Shown: piece after piece, positions 17,181-26,166 of the stretch | Position numbering within the stretch: position 1 is the stretch's first letter | Layout of the letters: every line of letters starts with the position of its first letter | Source: 66-474 sp051962095 | GTDB lineage: Bacteria > Pseudomonadota > Gammaproteobacteria > Xanthomonadales > Rhodanobacteraceae | DNA: 64,000 bases | Assembly: GCA_051962095.1 (NCBI GenBank) | Contig: JBQCCP010000059.1 | Coordinates: forward strand, 23,872-87,871 | Reading direction: 5' to 3' | Notes under the pieces: model-generated | Told to the model about the DNA's origin: nothing | Databases searched by the model: none | What the model saw: the letters and a program-made list of their open reading frames with translations, nothing else | Made by a program: the position numbers and the translations under genes

Positions 17181-19487
17181 CTACGGCCGCTTGTAGCGCT
17201 GCTTCAGCGCCGCCGCCGCATTCGCGTACAACTTCTCCAGCGCCGCGACGCTGTCCGCGGGATTCGCGAGCGTCCCGTTGCGCGCGGCCTCTTCCACCTG
17301 GCGCGCGCGGTTGGCCAGCGGCATCGCGCCGAGGTTCGCGCTGGACGATTTCAGCGAATGCGCGAGCTTGCCCACTTCGGTGCCGTCGCCGCGATCGGCC
17401 GCTTCGCGCATGTTGCGCATCCGCGTTTCGCCGTCACGCAGGTAGGCGTCGACCAGCGTGACCAGTTCGTCACCCATGATGTCTTCGAGATCGACCAGCG
17501 TGGTGCTGTCCAGGGTATCCGGCGGTGGTGGATTCTGCATGGCGGTCGAGGCGGCTTCCGGCTTGAGGGTGGGAATGGCGACGGATGCCGGCTCGGCGAT
17601 CGCCATCAATGCGGCCTCCGGCGATTTCGGCATCCAGCGCGCCAGCGTCTGTTCCAGCAACTGGCGGTCGAGCGGCTTGGAAAGGTAATCATCCATCCCC
17701 GCCTGCAGGCACCGCTCGCGATCGCCCGACATCGCGTGTGCCGTCATCGCGATCACCGGCGTGCGCGGCTTGCCCTGCCCGCTTTCGATTTCGCGGAGGC
17801 GGCGGGTGGCGCTGTAGCCGTCCAGCACGGGCATCTGGCAGTCCATCAGCACCATCGCGTAAGCCTGGTCGCGCAGCTTTTCGAGCGCCACTTCGCCGTT
17901 TTCCGCCACGTCCACCACCAGGCCCAGGCGCTCCAGCAATTTCTGCGCGACCTTCTGGTTGACGGGATGGTCTTCCACCAGCAGCACCTTGCCGCTGAGC
18001 GGCTGGTCGCCCACGCTCGCGACGGGCGTCAGCGGCGCGCTCAGTACCGGCTGCGCGCGCGCCTGCGGGGCGACGCCGAACGCGCTGCGCACGCCTTGCC
18101 GCAAGGCCGCGTCGTCGGCGCGCGCCGGCGCCAGCACGATGCGCGCGTCGGGTGCGCTGTCCAGGCCCAGCGCCAGGATGCGCAGCGCATCGAGTTGGCG
18201 GTCGGCGAGAATGCCGCGGAGCAAGGCGCCCACGTCGCCGGCGACGCTGCCGGCGTCCACGATCAGGAGGTCGAAGCTGAAGGTCTTGCCGAGCGGAGCG
18301 GCCTGCTTGAGGCGCGCCAGTGCGGCGCCGGCGTCGCCGACCTGCGTGGCGTCGAGTTCGAGGGTCGCGAGGATCGGCGTGACGTGCTGCGCGCGCTGCG
18401 GACTGGCGGCCAGCAGCACGCGTGAGCCGGGCAGGCTCCTGTGCGGGCCGGAAATGTCACCCGGCGCCTTCTCGAACGGAATCGTGAACCAGAACACCGA
18501 GCCGCGGCCCGGTTCCGAGCGCACGCCGATGCGCCCGCCCATCAGGTCCACCAGCTTCTTGCAGATCGTGAGGCCCAGCCCGGTGCCGCCGTAACGCCGC
18601 GTTACCGACGCGTCCGCTTGGGTGAACGGCTGGAACAGCCGCGCGGCCGCGTCGGCGGCAAGGCCGATGCCGGTGTCGCGCACCGCGAACAGCAACTCGT
18701 GCTGGGTGGCGGTGTCGTTGCGCTTGCTCACGCGCACCGAGACGCCGCCGCGCTGGGTGAACTTGATCGCATTGCCCATCAGGTTGGTGAGGATCTGGCG
18801 GATCCGCATCGGGTCGCCGCGCACGATCGGTCGCACATCGGCATCGACCACCGCGCGCATCGCGAGGCCCTTGGCCTCCGCGGGCTTTTCCAGCAGGCGT
18901 TTGACGCTGTCCACCAGTTCGCGGATGTTGATGCTGACCGATTCGAGGTCCAGCTTGCCGGCCTCGGCCTTGGAGTAGTCGAGGATGTCGTCGACGATCC
19001 GCAGCAGTTCCTTGGCCGACGCGTTGGCGGTGATCAGGTATTCGCGCTGCGCGGGCGAAAGCTCGGTGCCGAGCACGATGTCGAGCAGCGGCAGGATACC
19101 GTTCAGCGGCGTACGGATTTCGTGGCTCATGCTGGCCAGGAATTCGCTCTTGGCCAGCATCGCGGCCTCCGCCGCTTGCTTGGCCGCCAGCAGCTCGCGC
19201 TGCACGCCGCGCAGCGACGTCAGTTCCGATTGCGCGGAGGCCAGCCGTGTGCGCATCGCGACGTCCACCGGGTCATGCACCGGCGGCGTGGAAATGTTGC
19301 GGGCGGCGATGCCCTGCGGCGCGCGCGCCATCCACAGCAGGATCAGCGCGATCAGCAACAGACCCCACAGCGCGGCCACCTGCGGCAGCGCCACCCACAG
19401 CGCGGCGGCAGCGCCGGCCGCGACCAACGCGAAGCTGCCCAGCACCCGCGGCCACGACACCCGCCCCGTCCGGCTCGCGGCCACCAT
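17181..19487 (-). CDS. Hybrid sensor histidine kinase (HisKA-HATPase-REC-REC-HPt)
   Basis: The 768-residue protein has two adjacent membrane helices at about residues 12-55 and almost no periplasmic loop. A coiled linker leads to HisKA with His122 in SMSHEIRTPLNG. HATPase motifs follow (NLMGNAIKFTQ, DTGIGL, GTGLGL). The first receiver-like module is degenerate. The second is complete, with Asp549 in MDCQMPVLDG. A C-terminal HPt carries His710 in AHSLKSSSANLG. All parts of a four-step phosphorelay are present in one chain. The upstream EAL-type gene ends 2 bp before this start, so the kinase and that REC protein are almost surely one operon and one pathway. The larger reading frame upstream is a shadow of that gene. 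Confidence 0.92.
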   Translation of the reverse strand: MVAASRTGRVSWPRVLGSFALVAAGAAAALWVALPQVAALWGLLLIALILLWMARAPQGIAARNISTPPVHDPVDVAMRTRLASAQSELTSLRGVQRELLAAKQAAEAAMLAKSEFLASMSHEIRTPLNGILPLLDIVLGTELSPAQREYLITANASAKELLRIVDDILDYSKAEAGKLDLESVSINIRELVDSVKRLLEKPAEAKGLAMRAVVDADVRPIVRGDPMRIRQILTNLMGNAIKFTQRGGVSVRVSKRNDTATQHELLFAVRDTGIGLAADAAARLFQPFTQADASVTRRYGGTGLGLTICKKLVDLMGGRIGVRSEPGRGSVFWFTIPFEKAPGDISGPHRSLPGSRVLLAASPQRAQHVTPILATLELDATQVGDAGAALARLKQAAPLGKTFSFDLLIVDAGSVAGDVGALLRGILADRQLDALRILALGLDSAPDARIVLAPARADDAALRQGVRSAFGVAPQARAQPVLSAPLTPVASVGDQPLSGKVLLVEDHPVNQKVAQKLLERLGLVVDVAENGEVALEKLRDQAYAMVLMDCQMPVLDGYSATRRLREIESGQGKPRTPVIAMTAHAMSGDRERCLQAGMDDYLSKPLDRQLLEQTLARWMPKSPEAALMAIAEPASVAIPTLKPEAASTAMQNPPPPDTLDSTTLVDLEDIMGDELVTLVDAYLRDGETRMRNMREAADRGDGTEVGKLAHSLKSSSANLGAMPLANRARQVEEAARNGTLANPADSVAALEKLYANAAAALKQRYKRP

Positions 19488-19489
19488 CG

Positions 19490-22027
19490 TCAGCTTCCTC
19501 GCCCGGGGAATGAATGGTCGAGTTCGGCGGCGGGCGGTCGGAAATGGTTGCCTTGCAGCATGTCCACGCTGGCGGCGCGCAGTTGCTCGGCGCGCGCCAT
19601 GGTTTCGATGCGCGGCGCGATCACGTGCAGGTTGCGCGCGTGCGCATGGCGGACGACATCTTCCAGGTCCGTGTCGGCCAGGTCGGGCGCGAGCTTGATG
19701 AAATCGAGCGGCAGGTGTTCGATCCAGCCCGCGTGTACCGCCCCGGCGTCGACGCCCGCCAGGCACAGCCGCACACCCGCCTGTTTCAGTTCCGGCGCCA
19801 GCTTGACCAGCGTGCGCAGGTTGTCGCGCGCCTCCTCGCAGCGGAACTCAAGCACCAGCGAGGTCGGCGCCACGCCCGCGGTCGCGAGTCGCGCCGCGAG
19901 TTGTCCGCGCCGGCCGTGCTGCTCCCAGCCATGCAGCGACTGGCTGGCGAACAGGCACACCGGATCGCCGTCACGCTGGTGCTGGGCCAGCACGCCGATG
20001 CAATGGTCCATCACCCAGGCGTCGACCGCGGCGATGTAACCCGCGCGGATCGCCGCCGGGATCAGTTCGGCGGCCAGGAATTCGCGTTCGCCATGGTGCA
20101 GGCGCAGCAGCGCCTGATAGTGCGGACCCGCGGCGCCGCGGATCGGGATGATTGGCTGGAATACGAGGTCGAAGGAACCGTGCGCCAGCGCCGCCGAAAT
20201 GCGCTGGGCCAGCGAATTCGGATCGGGCCCGAGCGCGGAATGCACCGCGATGCGGTCCGGTTGCGTGCGCGCCACCGTCAGGGTGTGCTGCACGGCCGCC
20301 AGCGCCACCGCGGATTCGCTGGTGGCGGCGTCGAACGCGCAGACCGCGCAGTCCAGCCGCACGGCCGTGGCCTGGGCACCGAAGCGTTCGTCGTCCGCGC
20401 CCTTGATCAGGTCCGTGGCGAGTGCCACCAGGTCGCGCTCGCTGCGTGCGGGCGAGAAGATCAGGAACGAGGCATGCGTCTGGCGCGCGGTCATGTAGCC
20501 CGTGCGCGCGTGGCGCACGATGAAATCGCCGACCTGGTTGAGGACCTGATCGAAGGCGGCGAGGCCGATGCGGTCGCGCAGGATCGTGGCGTCGCGGATT
20601 TCCACCGCCACCAGTCCGCCCTGCGCGGCGTAGCCGCCCGCCGCGGCGAGGTGTTCGGACAAGGCGTCCAGCAGTTGCGCGCGTTCGTGCAACCCGGTGG
20701 TGGCATCGCGGCGGCGCTTGCGCCGGGTGCGCGCGGCGGCCGCGCGGGCGCGCCGCACGCGGTTGGTCACCGCAGCGACCAGGTGGGTGGGGCGGATCGG
20801 TTTCATCAGGAAGTCGTCGCCGCCCGCGTCCAGCGCGGCGAATTGGCGATCTTCGTCCTGATCGCCGGAAAGGAACACGATCGGCGTGTTGACGTAGCCG
20901 TCGCGCTCGCGGATCAGCGCGGTCAGCTCGAAGCCATCGCAATCCGGCATGTTGAGGTCGAGCAGCAGCAGGTCCGGCTGGAAGCGGTCCAGTTCTTCCA
21001 GCACCGCCAGTGATTCGCCCAGCACGCGCGTTTCCATGCCCGCGCGGCGCAGGATCGCCTGGGCGAACAGCGCTTGCGGGGCGTCGTCGTCCACGATCAG
21101 GATGCGGTACGGGCTTTCCTCGTCCACCATCGCCAGTTCCAGCGCGGCGCCGACGGTTTCGCTTGGCGTGGCCGGCAGCGCGATGCAGCGATCGGCGCCT
21201 GCCCGCAATGCCCGTAGCCGGAGTTCCACGTCGGTTTCGCGCAGCAGGGCCAGCAGGTGCACGCGGTGGGCGGGATCGCGCCGCGCTTCACGCAGCGCGG
21301 GGGCGAGTTGTTCCAGCGGGGTCTGCGCGTCGGCCGCCAAAATGATGAGGTCCGGGGGCGCGCCCTGCAGTTGTTCCAGAAGGCCCTGCATGTGATCGAG
21401 CAGCGCCACGTCGCAGCCCTGCTGGTCGAGGCGCAGCAGCAGTTCGTTGATCAGCGGATCGTCATCATTGATGATCCGTACGCGCGGCCCGCGTGGCGGT
21501 TCCGGCATCACGGGCACCTCGGGCTGGGGTGCCGGCGCTTCGTTGGCCGCAGCGGCTGGGGCGACCCCGCTCGCATCGGTGATGCCGAGTTGCAGCCAGT
21601 AGCCAGGTGGCGGCGTGTCGCAGCGCGGAAACGGCGCCTTGCCGGCGACCGGCGGAGGATCCTGCATCCAGGCCGGCAAGCCGGGGCCGCGCAGCGACTG
21701 CTGCAGGTGTGGACGCAGGCTGTCCAGCAGCGCATCGATTTCGCTGCTGGCCGCACTGTCGGGCACCTCGTTGGCCGCCACCGCCGGCGCCATCGCCGAC
21801 TCCAGCGCCAGCAGGCGTTCGCCGGTTTCCAGCATCCCGTAGCGGCCGCAGGCGCCGGCCAGTTGCGCGATCTCGTCGTGCAGCGACCGCAGCACGTTGC
21901 AGTCCCAGCCGCTGCGGCATTGTGCGCGCGCGCGCCGCAGCAGCGTCCGCAGACGCTGCGGCAGATGCTGTCGAAACGCAGCCTGCAGCTCCGCATCGGG
22001 CTTCTGCTGGGACAACTGCGATGCCAT
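19490..22027 (-). CDS. HPt-REC-REC-GGDEF-EAL multidomain regulator with degenerate c-di-GMP domains
   Basis: The 845-residue cytoplasmic protein starts with an HPt-like helical module (His50 in LHDEIAQLAGACGRYG). A degenerate receiver follows near 175-300, and a proper receiver near 305-425 with Asp357 in LLLLDLNMPDCDG. The GGDEF-like domain has the signature replaced by a THASF segment. In the EAL-like domain the catalytic E of EAL is Gln638 (YQALLRL), and the usual QGY motif reads QGNHF. It is therefore probably neither a cyclase nor a phosphodiesterase; it may bind c-di-GMP or act by protein contact, as FimX-type proteins do. It is cotranscribed with the hybrid kinase downstream, the likely phosphodonor. 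Confidence 0.9.
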   Translation of the reverse strand: MASQLSQQKPDAELQAAFRQHLPQRLRTLLRRARAQCRSGWDCNVLRSLHDEIAQLAGACGRYGMLETGERLLALESAMAPAVAANEVPDSAASSEIDALLDSLRPHLQQSLRGPGLPAWMQDPPPVAGKAPFPRCDTPPPGYWLQLGITDASGVAPAAAANEAPAPQPEVPVMPEPPRGPRVRIINDDDPLINELLLRLDQQGCDVALLDHMQGLLEQLQGAPPDLIILAADAQTPLEQLAPALREARRDPAHRVHLLALLRETDVELRLRALRAGADRCIALPATPSETVGAALELAMVDEESPYRILIVDDDAPQALFAQAILRRAGMETRVLGESLAVLEELDRFQPDLLLLDLNMPDCDGFELTALIRERDGYVNTPIVFLSGDQDEDRQFAALDAGGDDFLMKPIRPTHLVAAVTNRVRRARAAAARTRRKRRRDATTGLHERAQLLDALSEHLAAAGGYAAQGGLVAVEIRDATILRDRIGLAAFDQVLNQVGDFIVRHARTGYMTARQTHASFLIFSPARSERDLVALATDLIKGADDERFGAQATAVRLDCAVCAFDAATSESAVALAAVQHTLTVARTQPDRIAVHSALGPDPNSLAQRISAALAHGSFDLVFQPIIPIRGAAGPHYQALLRLHHGEREFLAAELIPAAIRAGYIAAVDAWVMDHCIGVLAQHQRDGDPVCLFASQSLHGWEQHGRRGQLAARLATAGVAPTSLVLEFRCEEARDNLRTLVKLAPELKQAGVRLCLAGVDAGAVHAGWIEHLPLDFIKLAPDLADTDLEDVVRHAHARNLHVIAPRIETMARAEQLRAASVDMLQGNHFRPPAAELDHSFPGRGS

Positions 22028-22132
22028 GGAAACTCCCCCGCTTCGGCAAAACTATACCAAGCCGGCGGGCTGGAAGTGTGTTCGGCGTATCGCTTGCTCC
22101 GCGCCAGGCGAAATCCATGAAACCCGCCGAGC

Positions 22133-22320
22133 CGTTCGAAGCTGCTGTCGTGGAAAGTCAGGGCGCTCACGCGATGCCAGTGGCATCGCCTGCCCGGCTG
22201 AGCGCCCGGCCAAGGAGGGCTCGGCCGGCGCTCGCACCTTACGGTTACTTGCCGTGAGTCGTGTGAGGCAGTTTGTGCGGACAGGTGAACCGCCGTTGTC
22301 TCCGATCAGGGACGATCGCA
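22133..22320. repeat. Dispersed paired-hairpin element, copy C
   Basis: It starts TTCGAAGCTGCTGTCGTGG, then AAAGTCAG, then an enlarged stem. GGGCGCTCA (22161-22169) pairs with TGAGCGCCC (22199-22207) around an inner hairpin GCGATGCC-AGT-GGCATCGC. The tail is GATCAGGGACGATC at 22304-22317, right at the hemJ stop. Confidence 0.7.
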
Positions 22321-22743
22321 TCAAAAAGGCTTGACCACCGCCAGGATCACGATCGCCAGCAGCAGCACGCCAGGGATCTCGTTGAACCCACGCAGCCGCC
22401 GCGAGGACCAGTTGCAGCGATCGCGTGCGAAGTCGCGGGTGAGCTTCATCAGCATCGCGTGGTAGGCAACCAGCACCAGCACCAGCAACAGTTTCAGGTG
22501 CAGCCAGCCCGAGTGGAGGTAGAAGGTTTCGGTCGCCAGCGTCGCGATCCCGAACCCGATCGCCAGCGCGGCGCCAATGTGGGTCATCACCAGCAGGCGC
22601 CGTTCCATCACCTTGAAGCGTTCGCGGATCGGCGCCTCGCCCGCCTCCGCGTGATACACGAACAGGCGCGGCAAGTAGAACAAGCCCGCGAACCAGGTCA
22701 CTGCGCCGATGATGTGGAAGGCTTTCAGCCACAGGGGCAGCAT
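22321..22743 (-). CDS. hemJ: Protoporphyrinogen oxidase HemJ
   Basis: HemJ is the membrane heme-binding enzyme that oxidises protoporphyrinogen IX in bacteria lacking HemG and HemY. The 140-residue product has four membrane helices and the conserved His10 (LKAFHIIGAVTWFAGLFYLPR). The motif around HLKLLLVLVLVAYH and the C-terminal NEIPGVLLLAIV are also present. The ATG was chosen by family length; the longer frame adds an unrelated N-terminus. It is divergent from the csaA-like gene. Its stop abuts the tail of a dispersed repeat. Confidence 0.93.
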   Translation of the reverse strand: MLPLWLKAFHIIGAVTWFAGLFYLPRLFVYHAEAGEAPIRERFKVMERRLLVMTHIGAALAIGFGIATLATETFYLHSGWLHLKLLLVLVLVAYHAMLMKLTRDFARDRCNWSSRRLRGFNEIPGVLLLAIVILAVVKPF

Positions 22744-22874
22744 CGGAAACTCCGTGCGGGGCGGATGCCACGCGCCGTGACGGGACTGCGGGTGCAAAGC
22801 ATCGACGTGGGCGCGCTGCCGACGTGTGGTCGTGGCTGCATGGCGGTTAGTATGCATGACTTCGGAGGCGAGCC

Positions 22875-23213
22875 ATGCAAACGATCGGATGGGACGAATT
22901 CGCAAAGGTCGAACTGCGTGTCGGCCGGATCATCGACGCGCAGGTGTTCGCGGAAGCCCGCAAACCGGCGTACGTGTTGCAAGTCGATTTCGGCGAAGAG
23001 ATCGGCGTCAGGAAATCCAGCGCGCAGATCACGCGGCTGTATGCACCGGAAGAACTGGTCGGCAAGCTGGTGGTGGGCGTCGTGAACTTCCCGAAGAAGC
23101 AAATCGGGCCGCTGATGAGCGAGTGCCTGGTCACCGGGTTCTACGATGCGAACGGCGAGGTCGCGCTGTGCGTGCCCGACAAGCCGGTGCCGCTGGGCGC
23201 GAAGCTGGGCTGA
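22875..23213 (+). CDS. csaA: CsaA-type tRNA-binding domain protein
   Basis: The 112-residue protein consists of a single OB-fold tRNA-binding domain like that at the ends of methionyl- and phenylalanyl-tRNA synthetases. Motifs are WDEFAKVELRVGRI, KSSAQIT, VVGVVNFPKKQIGP and SECLVTGF, as in CsaA. CsaA was described in Bacillus as a secretion-related chaperone; its role in gammaproteobacteria is not established. The ATG has GGAGG 6 nt upstream. It precedes glnA by 143 bp, a gap that holds a sigma-54 promoter, so glnA is probably transcribed separately. Confidence 0.88.
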   Translation: MQTIGWDEFAKVELRVGRIIDAQVFAEARKPAYVLQVDFGEEIGVRKSSAQITRLYAPEELVGKLVVGVVNFPKKQIGPLMSECLVTGFYDANGEVALCVPDKPVPLGAKLG

Positions 23214-23238
23214 ACGCGTCCACGCGTGGTGCAATGAT

Positions 23239-23255
23239 TGCACCTTCATGGTGCA
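23239..23255. promoter_or_regulatory. NtrC-binding palindrome upstream of glnA
   Basis: TGCACCTTCATGGTGCA is a perfect inverted repeat outside its centre and agrees with known NtrC sites (TGCAC-N5-GGTGCA type). A further half site TGGTGCA lies at 23227-23233. It sits about 60 bp upstream of the sigma-54 -24 element, a typical enhancer position. NtrC itself is encoded 6.7 kb downstream. Confidence 0.8.
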
Positions 23256-23306
23256 GCATCCGCCGTCCTGACTCTGCAAAGCCTTGAATTGAAAAGCTAC
23301 AATGGC

Positions 23307-23322
23307 TGGCACGCCGCTTGCA
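23307..23322 (+). promoter_or_regulatory. Sigma-54 (RpoN) promoter of glnA
   Basis: TGGCAC-N5-TTGCA matches the sigma-54 consensus exactly, with GG at 23308-23309 and GC at 23320-23321 on 12-bp spacing. Transcription should start near 23333, about 24 bp before the glnA ATG. Confidence 0.85.
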
Positions 23323-23356
23323 CTTTCCAGCCATCCTCCCACGCCCGAGCCCGACC

Positions 23357-24766
23357 ATGACCGCCGACAAAGTCCTCGACATCATCAAGTCCGAAAACGT
23401 CGAATTCGTCGACCTGCGCTTCGCCGACATGCGCGGGGTCGAGCACCACGTCAGTTTCCCCGCACATGCGATCGATGCCGACACTTTCGAAGATGGCAAG
23501 ATGTTCGACGGCTCGTCGATCACCGGCTGGAAGGGCATCAACGAATCGGACATGGTGCTGATGCCGGATCCCGCGACGGCCTTCATCGATCCGTTCGCAG
23601 CGCACAAGCAGATCAACATCGTGTGCGACGTGCTGGAGCCGTCCACGATGCAGGCGTATTCACGCGATCCGCGTTCGATCGCGCGCCGCGCCGAAGCGTT
23701 CCTCAAGTCCACCGGTGTTGCCGACACGGCATTCTTCGGGCCGGAACCGGAGTTCTTCATCTTCGATTCGGTGCGCTGGCAGAACGACATGGGCCGGGTG
23801 TTCTATGAAATCGGCTCCGAAGAAGCCGCGTGGGCATCGCGCTACAAGTACGACGAAGGCAACCATGGCCACCGCCCCGGCGTGAAGGGCGGCTACTTCC
23901 CGGTGCCACCGGTCGATTCGCTGCACGACCTGCGCGCGGAAATGTGCAAGGTGCTGGAATCGCTGGGACAGACGGTGGAAGTGCACCACCATGAAGTGGC
24001 CAACGCGGGACAGTGCGAGATCGGCGTGAAGTTCAACACGCTGCTGCACAAGGCCGACGATCTGCAGACGATGAAGTACGTGATCCGCAACGTGGCCCAT
24101 GAGAACGGCAAGACCGTCACCTTCATGGCCAAACCCGTGGTGGGCGACAACGGTTCGGGCATGCACGTGCACCAGTCGCTGTCGAAGGACGGCAAGAACC
24201 TGTTCGCGGGCGAGCTGTACGGCGGGTTGTCGCAGCTCGCGTTGTGGTACATCGGTGGCATCTTCAAGCACGCCCGTGCGATCAACGCGTTTTCCAATTC
24301 CACCACCAATTCCTACAAGCGCCTGGTGCCGGGCTTCGAGGCGCCGGTGATGCTGGCGTATTCCGCGCGCAACCGCTCGGCCTCGTGCCGCATCCCGTAC
24401 GTGTCCAATCCGAAGGGCCGCCGCATCGAAGTGCGTTTCCCCGATCCGATGAATTCGGGTTACCTCACCTTCACCGCGCTGATGATGGCCGGGCTCGATG
24501 GCATCCTGAACAAGACCGATCCAGGCCCGGCGATGGACAAGGACCTGTACGACCTGCCGCCCGAAGAGGAGCGCAACATCCCGCAGGTGTGCGCGTCGCT
24601 CGACCTGGCGCTGGAAGCGCTGGACCGCGACCGCGATTTCCTGAAGGCCGGCGGCGTGATGAGCGACGACTTCATCGACGCCTACATCGCCACCAAGATG
24701 AAGGAAGTCACGGCGTATCGTGCGTCCACGCATCCTCTCGAATACCAGATGTATTACTCGATCTGA
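23357..24766 (+). CDS. glnA: Glutamine synthetase, type I beta
   Basis: Glutamine synthetase makes glutamine from glutamate, ammonia and ATP and is the entry point of nitrogen assimilation. The 469-residue product has the GS beta-grasp start, DGSSITGW and ATP/metal motifs (FGPEPEFFIFD, GDNGSGMHVHQS). The adenylylation site Tyr398 lies in LYDLPPEE, at the same position as in enteric enzymes, so GlnE-type control is expected. I chose the second ATG because MTADKVLDIIK is the family start; the sigma-54 -12 element overlaps the earlier one. amtB follows 83 bp downstream. Confidence 0.97.
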   Translation: MTADKVLDIIKSENVEFVDLRFADMRGVEHHVSFPAHAIDADTFEDGKMFDGSSITGWKGINESDMVLMPDPATAFIDPFAAHKQINIVCDVLEPSTMQAYSRDPRSIARRAEAFLKSTGVADTAFFGPEPEFFIFDSVRWQNDMGRVFYEIGSEEAAWASRYKYDEGNHGHRPGVKGGYFPVPPVDSLHDLRAEMCKVLESLGQTVEVHHHEVANAGQCEIGVKFNTLLHKADDLQTMKYVIRNVAHENGKTVTFMAKPVVGDNGSGMHVHQSLSKDGKNLFAGELYGGLSQLALWYIGGIFKHARAINAFSNSTTNSYKRLVPGFEAPVMLAYSARNRSASCRIPYVSNPKGRRIEVRFPDPMNSGYLTFTALMMAGLDGILNKTDPGPAMDKDLYDLPPEEERNIPQVCASLDLALEALDRDRDFLKAGGVMSDDFIDAYIATKMKEVTAYRASTHPLEYQMYYSI

Positions 24767-24787
24767 TACCGGCGGGGTGAAAACCGC

Positions 24788-24822
24788 GAACGCGCGCGCG
24801 AGCGGCAAGTGCCCGCGCGTTC
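24788..24822. terminator. Inverted repeat in the glnA-amtB gap (attenuator candidate)
   Basis: GAACGCGCG (24788-24796) and CGCGCGTTC (24814-24822) form a perfect 9-bp GC-rich stem with a 17-nt loop. No T-run follows, so it would be a weak terminator or a processing or stability hairpin that could set amtB below glnA. Confidence 0.4.
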
Positions 24823-24849
24823 CATTGCAGTAGCGATTCGGGAGGCACG

Positions 24850-26166
24850 ATGCGGGCGATGGCTGCGCGATGGATTCCACGCCTCGCGATCGTCGCTTCG
24901 GCCTTCGTGCCCGCGCGCGCGCTGGCGCGCAGCGCTACGGTGGATACGGGCGACACGGCCTGGATGCTGGTCGCCACCTTGCTGGTGGTGCTGATGATCG
25001 CGCCGGGTCTCGCGCTGTTCTATGGCGGCCTGGTGCGCGCCAAGAACATCCTGTCGATGTTGATGCAGGTGCTGGTGGTCGCCTCGCTCGCTATCGTGCT
25101 GTGGGTTGCATACGGGTACAGCGCGGCATTCGATGGCGGCGGCGCGGTGATCGGTGGCCTGGGCAAGCTGATGCTGCGCGGCGTCGGTGCCGATTCGATG
25201 ACGGCGACGTCCAGTCCGGCCGCGGCGATTCCCGAATACGTCTACATCGCGTTCCAGGGGGCGTTCGCGGCGATCAGTTGCGCGCTGGTGGTGGGCGCCA
25301 TCGCCGAACGCGCGCGGTTTTCCGCGGTGCTGCTGTTCACCGCACTGTGGTTCACCCTCGCCTACCTGCCGCTGGCGCACATGGTGTGGGCTCAGACGGG
25401 CTGGCTGTTCCGCATGGGCACGTTGGATTTCGCCGGCGGCACGGTGGTGCACATCAACGCCGGCGTGGCCGGCCTTGTCGGCGCCTACATGCTGGGGCCG
25501 CGCATCGGATTCGGGCGCGAACGCCTGTCGCCGCACAGCCTGCCGTTGACGTACACCGGCGCGGCGCTGCTGTGGGTTGGATGGTTCGGTTTCAATGCCG
25601 GTTCCGCACTCGAGGCCAACGGCGTCGCCGCGCTGGCCTTCGTCAACACACTGGTAGCGGCCGCGGCCGCGGTGCTGGCGTGGAGCGCGGTGGAAGCCAT
25701 GTTCCGCCAGCGCGCGTCGATGCTGGGCGCGGCATCCGGCTTGGTCGCGGGGCTGGTGGCGATCACGCCCGCCTGCGGCACGGTCGGTGTCGGCGGTGCG
25801 TTGTGCATCGGCGCGGCGGGCGGCGTGGCGGGATTCTGGGGTGTGAACGTGCTGAAGCGCCGGTTGCGCGCGGACGATTCGCTGGATGTGTTCGGGATCC
25901 ACGGCGTGTGCGGAGTCGCCGGCGCATTGTTGACCGGCGTATTCACGGCTCCCGCGCTGGGCGGCGCCGGTGCGGCGGGCTATGCCATCGCGCACCAACT
26001 GGAAGTGCAGGCGCTGGGCGTGGCAATCACGGTATCGTGGTCGGGGCTCGCTGCGCTCGCGGCGTTCTTCGCTGCGCGCCGCCTGCTCGGATTGCGCGTG
26101 CACCACGATGCCGAGCGGCAGGGACTCGACATCAGCAGCCATGGCGAATCGGCCTATGAACTTTGA
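24850..26166 (+). CDS. amtB: Ammonium transporter AmtB
   Basis: AmtB conducts ammonium across the inner membrane. The 438-residue product has a signal-like first helix and eleven further membrane segments. Signatures are FYGGLVRAKN, FAGGTVVHINAGVAGLVGAYMLG and the pore histidines of HINAG and IHGVCGVAG. GGAGG lies 4 nt before the start ATG. Usually a glnK gene precedes amtB; here glnA does, with no PII gene between or after. If a PII protein gates it, its gene lies elsewhere. The last 11 bp overlap the GNAT gene. Confidence 0.95.
   Translation: MRAMAARWIPRLAIVASAFVPARALARSATVDTGDTAWMLVATLLVVLMIAPGLALFYGGLVRAKNILSMLMQVLVVASLAIVLWVAYGYSAAFDGGGAVIGGLGKLMLRGVGADSMTATSSPAAAIPEYVYIAFQGAFAAISCALVVGAIAERARFSAVLLFTALWFTLAYLPLAHMVWAQTGWLFRMGTLDFAGGTVVHINAGVAGLVGAYMLGPRIGFGRERLSPHSLPLTYTGAALLWVGWFGFNAGSALEANGVAALAFVNTLVAAAAAVLAWSAVEAMFRQRASMLGAASGLVAGLVAITPACGTVGVGGALCIGAAGGVAGFWGVNVLKRRLRADDSLDVFGIHGVCGVAGALLTGVFTAPALGGAGAAGYAIAHQLEVQALGVAITVSWSGLAALAAFFAARRLLGLRVHHDAERQGLDISSHGESAYEL

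Noticed and set aside
19488..19766. N-terminal extension of the hybrid kinase
   Set aside because: It overlaps the end of the upstream EAL gene in another frame and encodes an Arg-rich shadow; membrane helices begin after the chosen start.
18441..20039. 532-codon plus-strand frame opposite the hybrid kinase and EAL genes
   Set aside because: Spans parts of two genes with solid domain motifs on the other strand; repetitive His/Arg/Gln composition.
17181..22027. Possible RpfC/RpfG quorum-sensing pair
   Set aside because: The regulator has GGDEF/EAL instead of HD-GYP domains, and the kinase lacks the multi-helix DSF sensor, so the rpf names do not fit.
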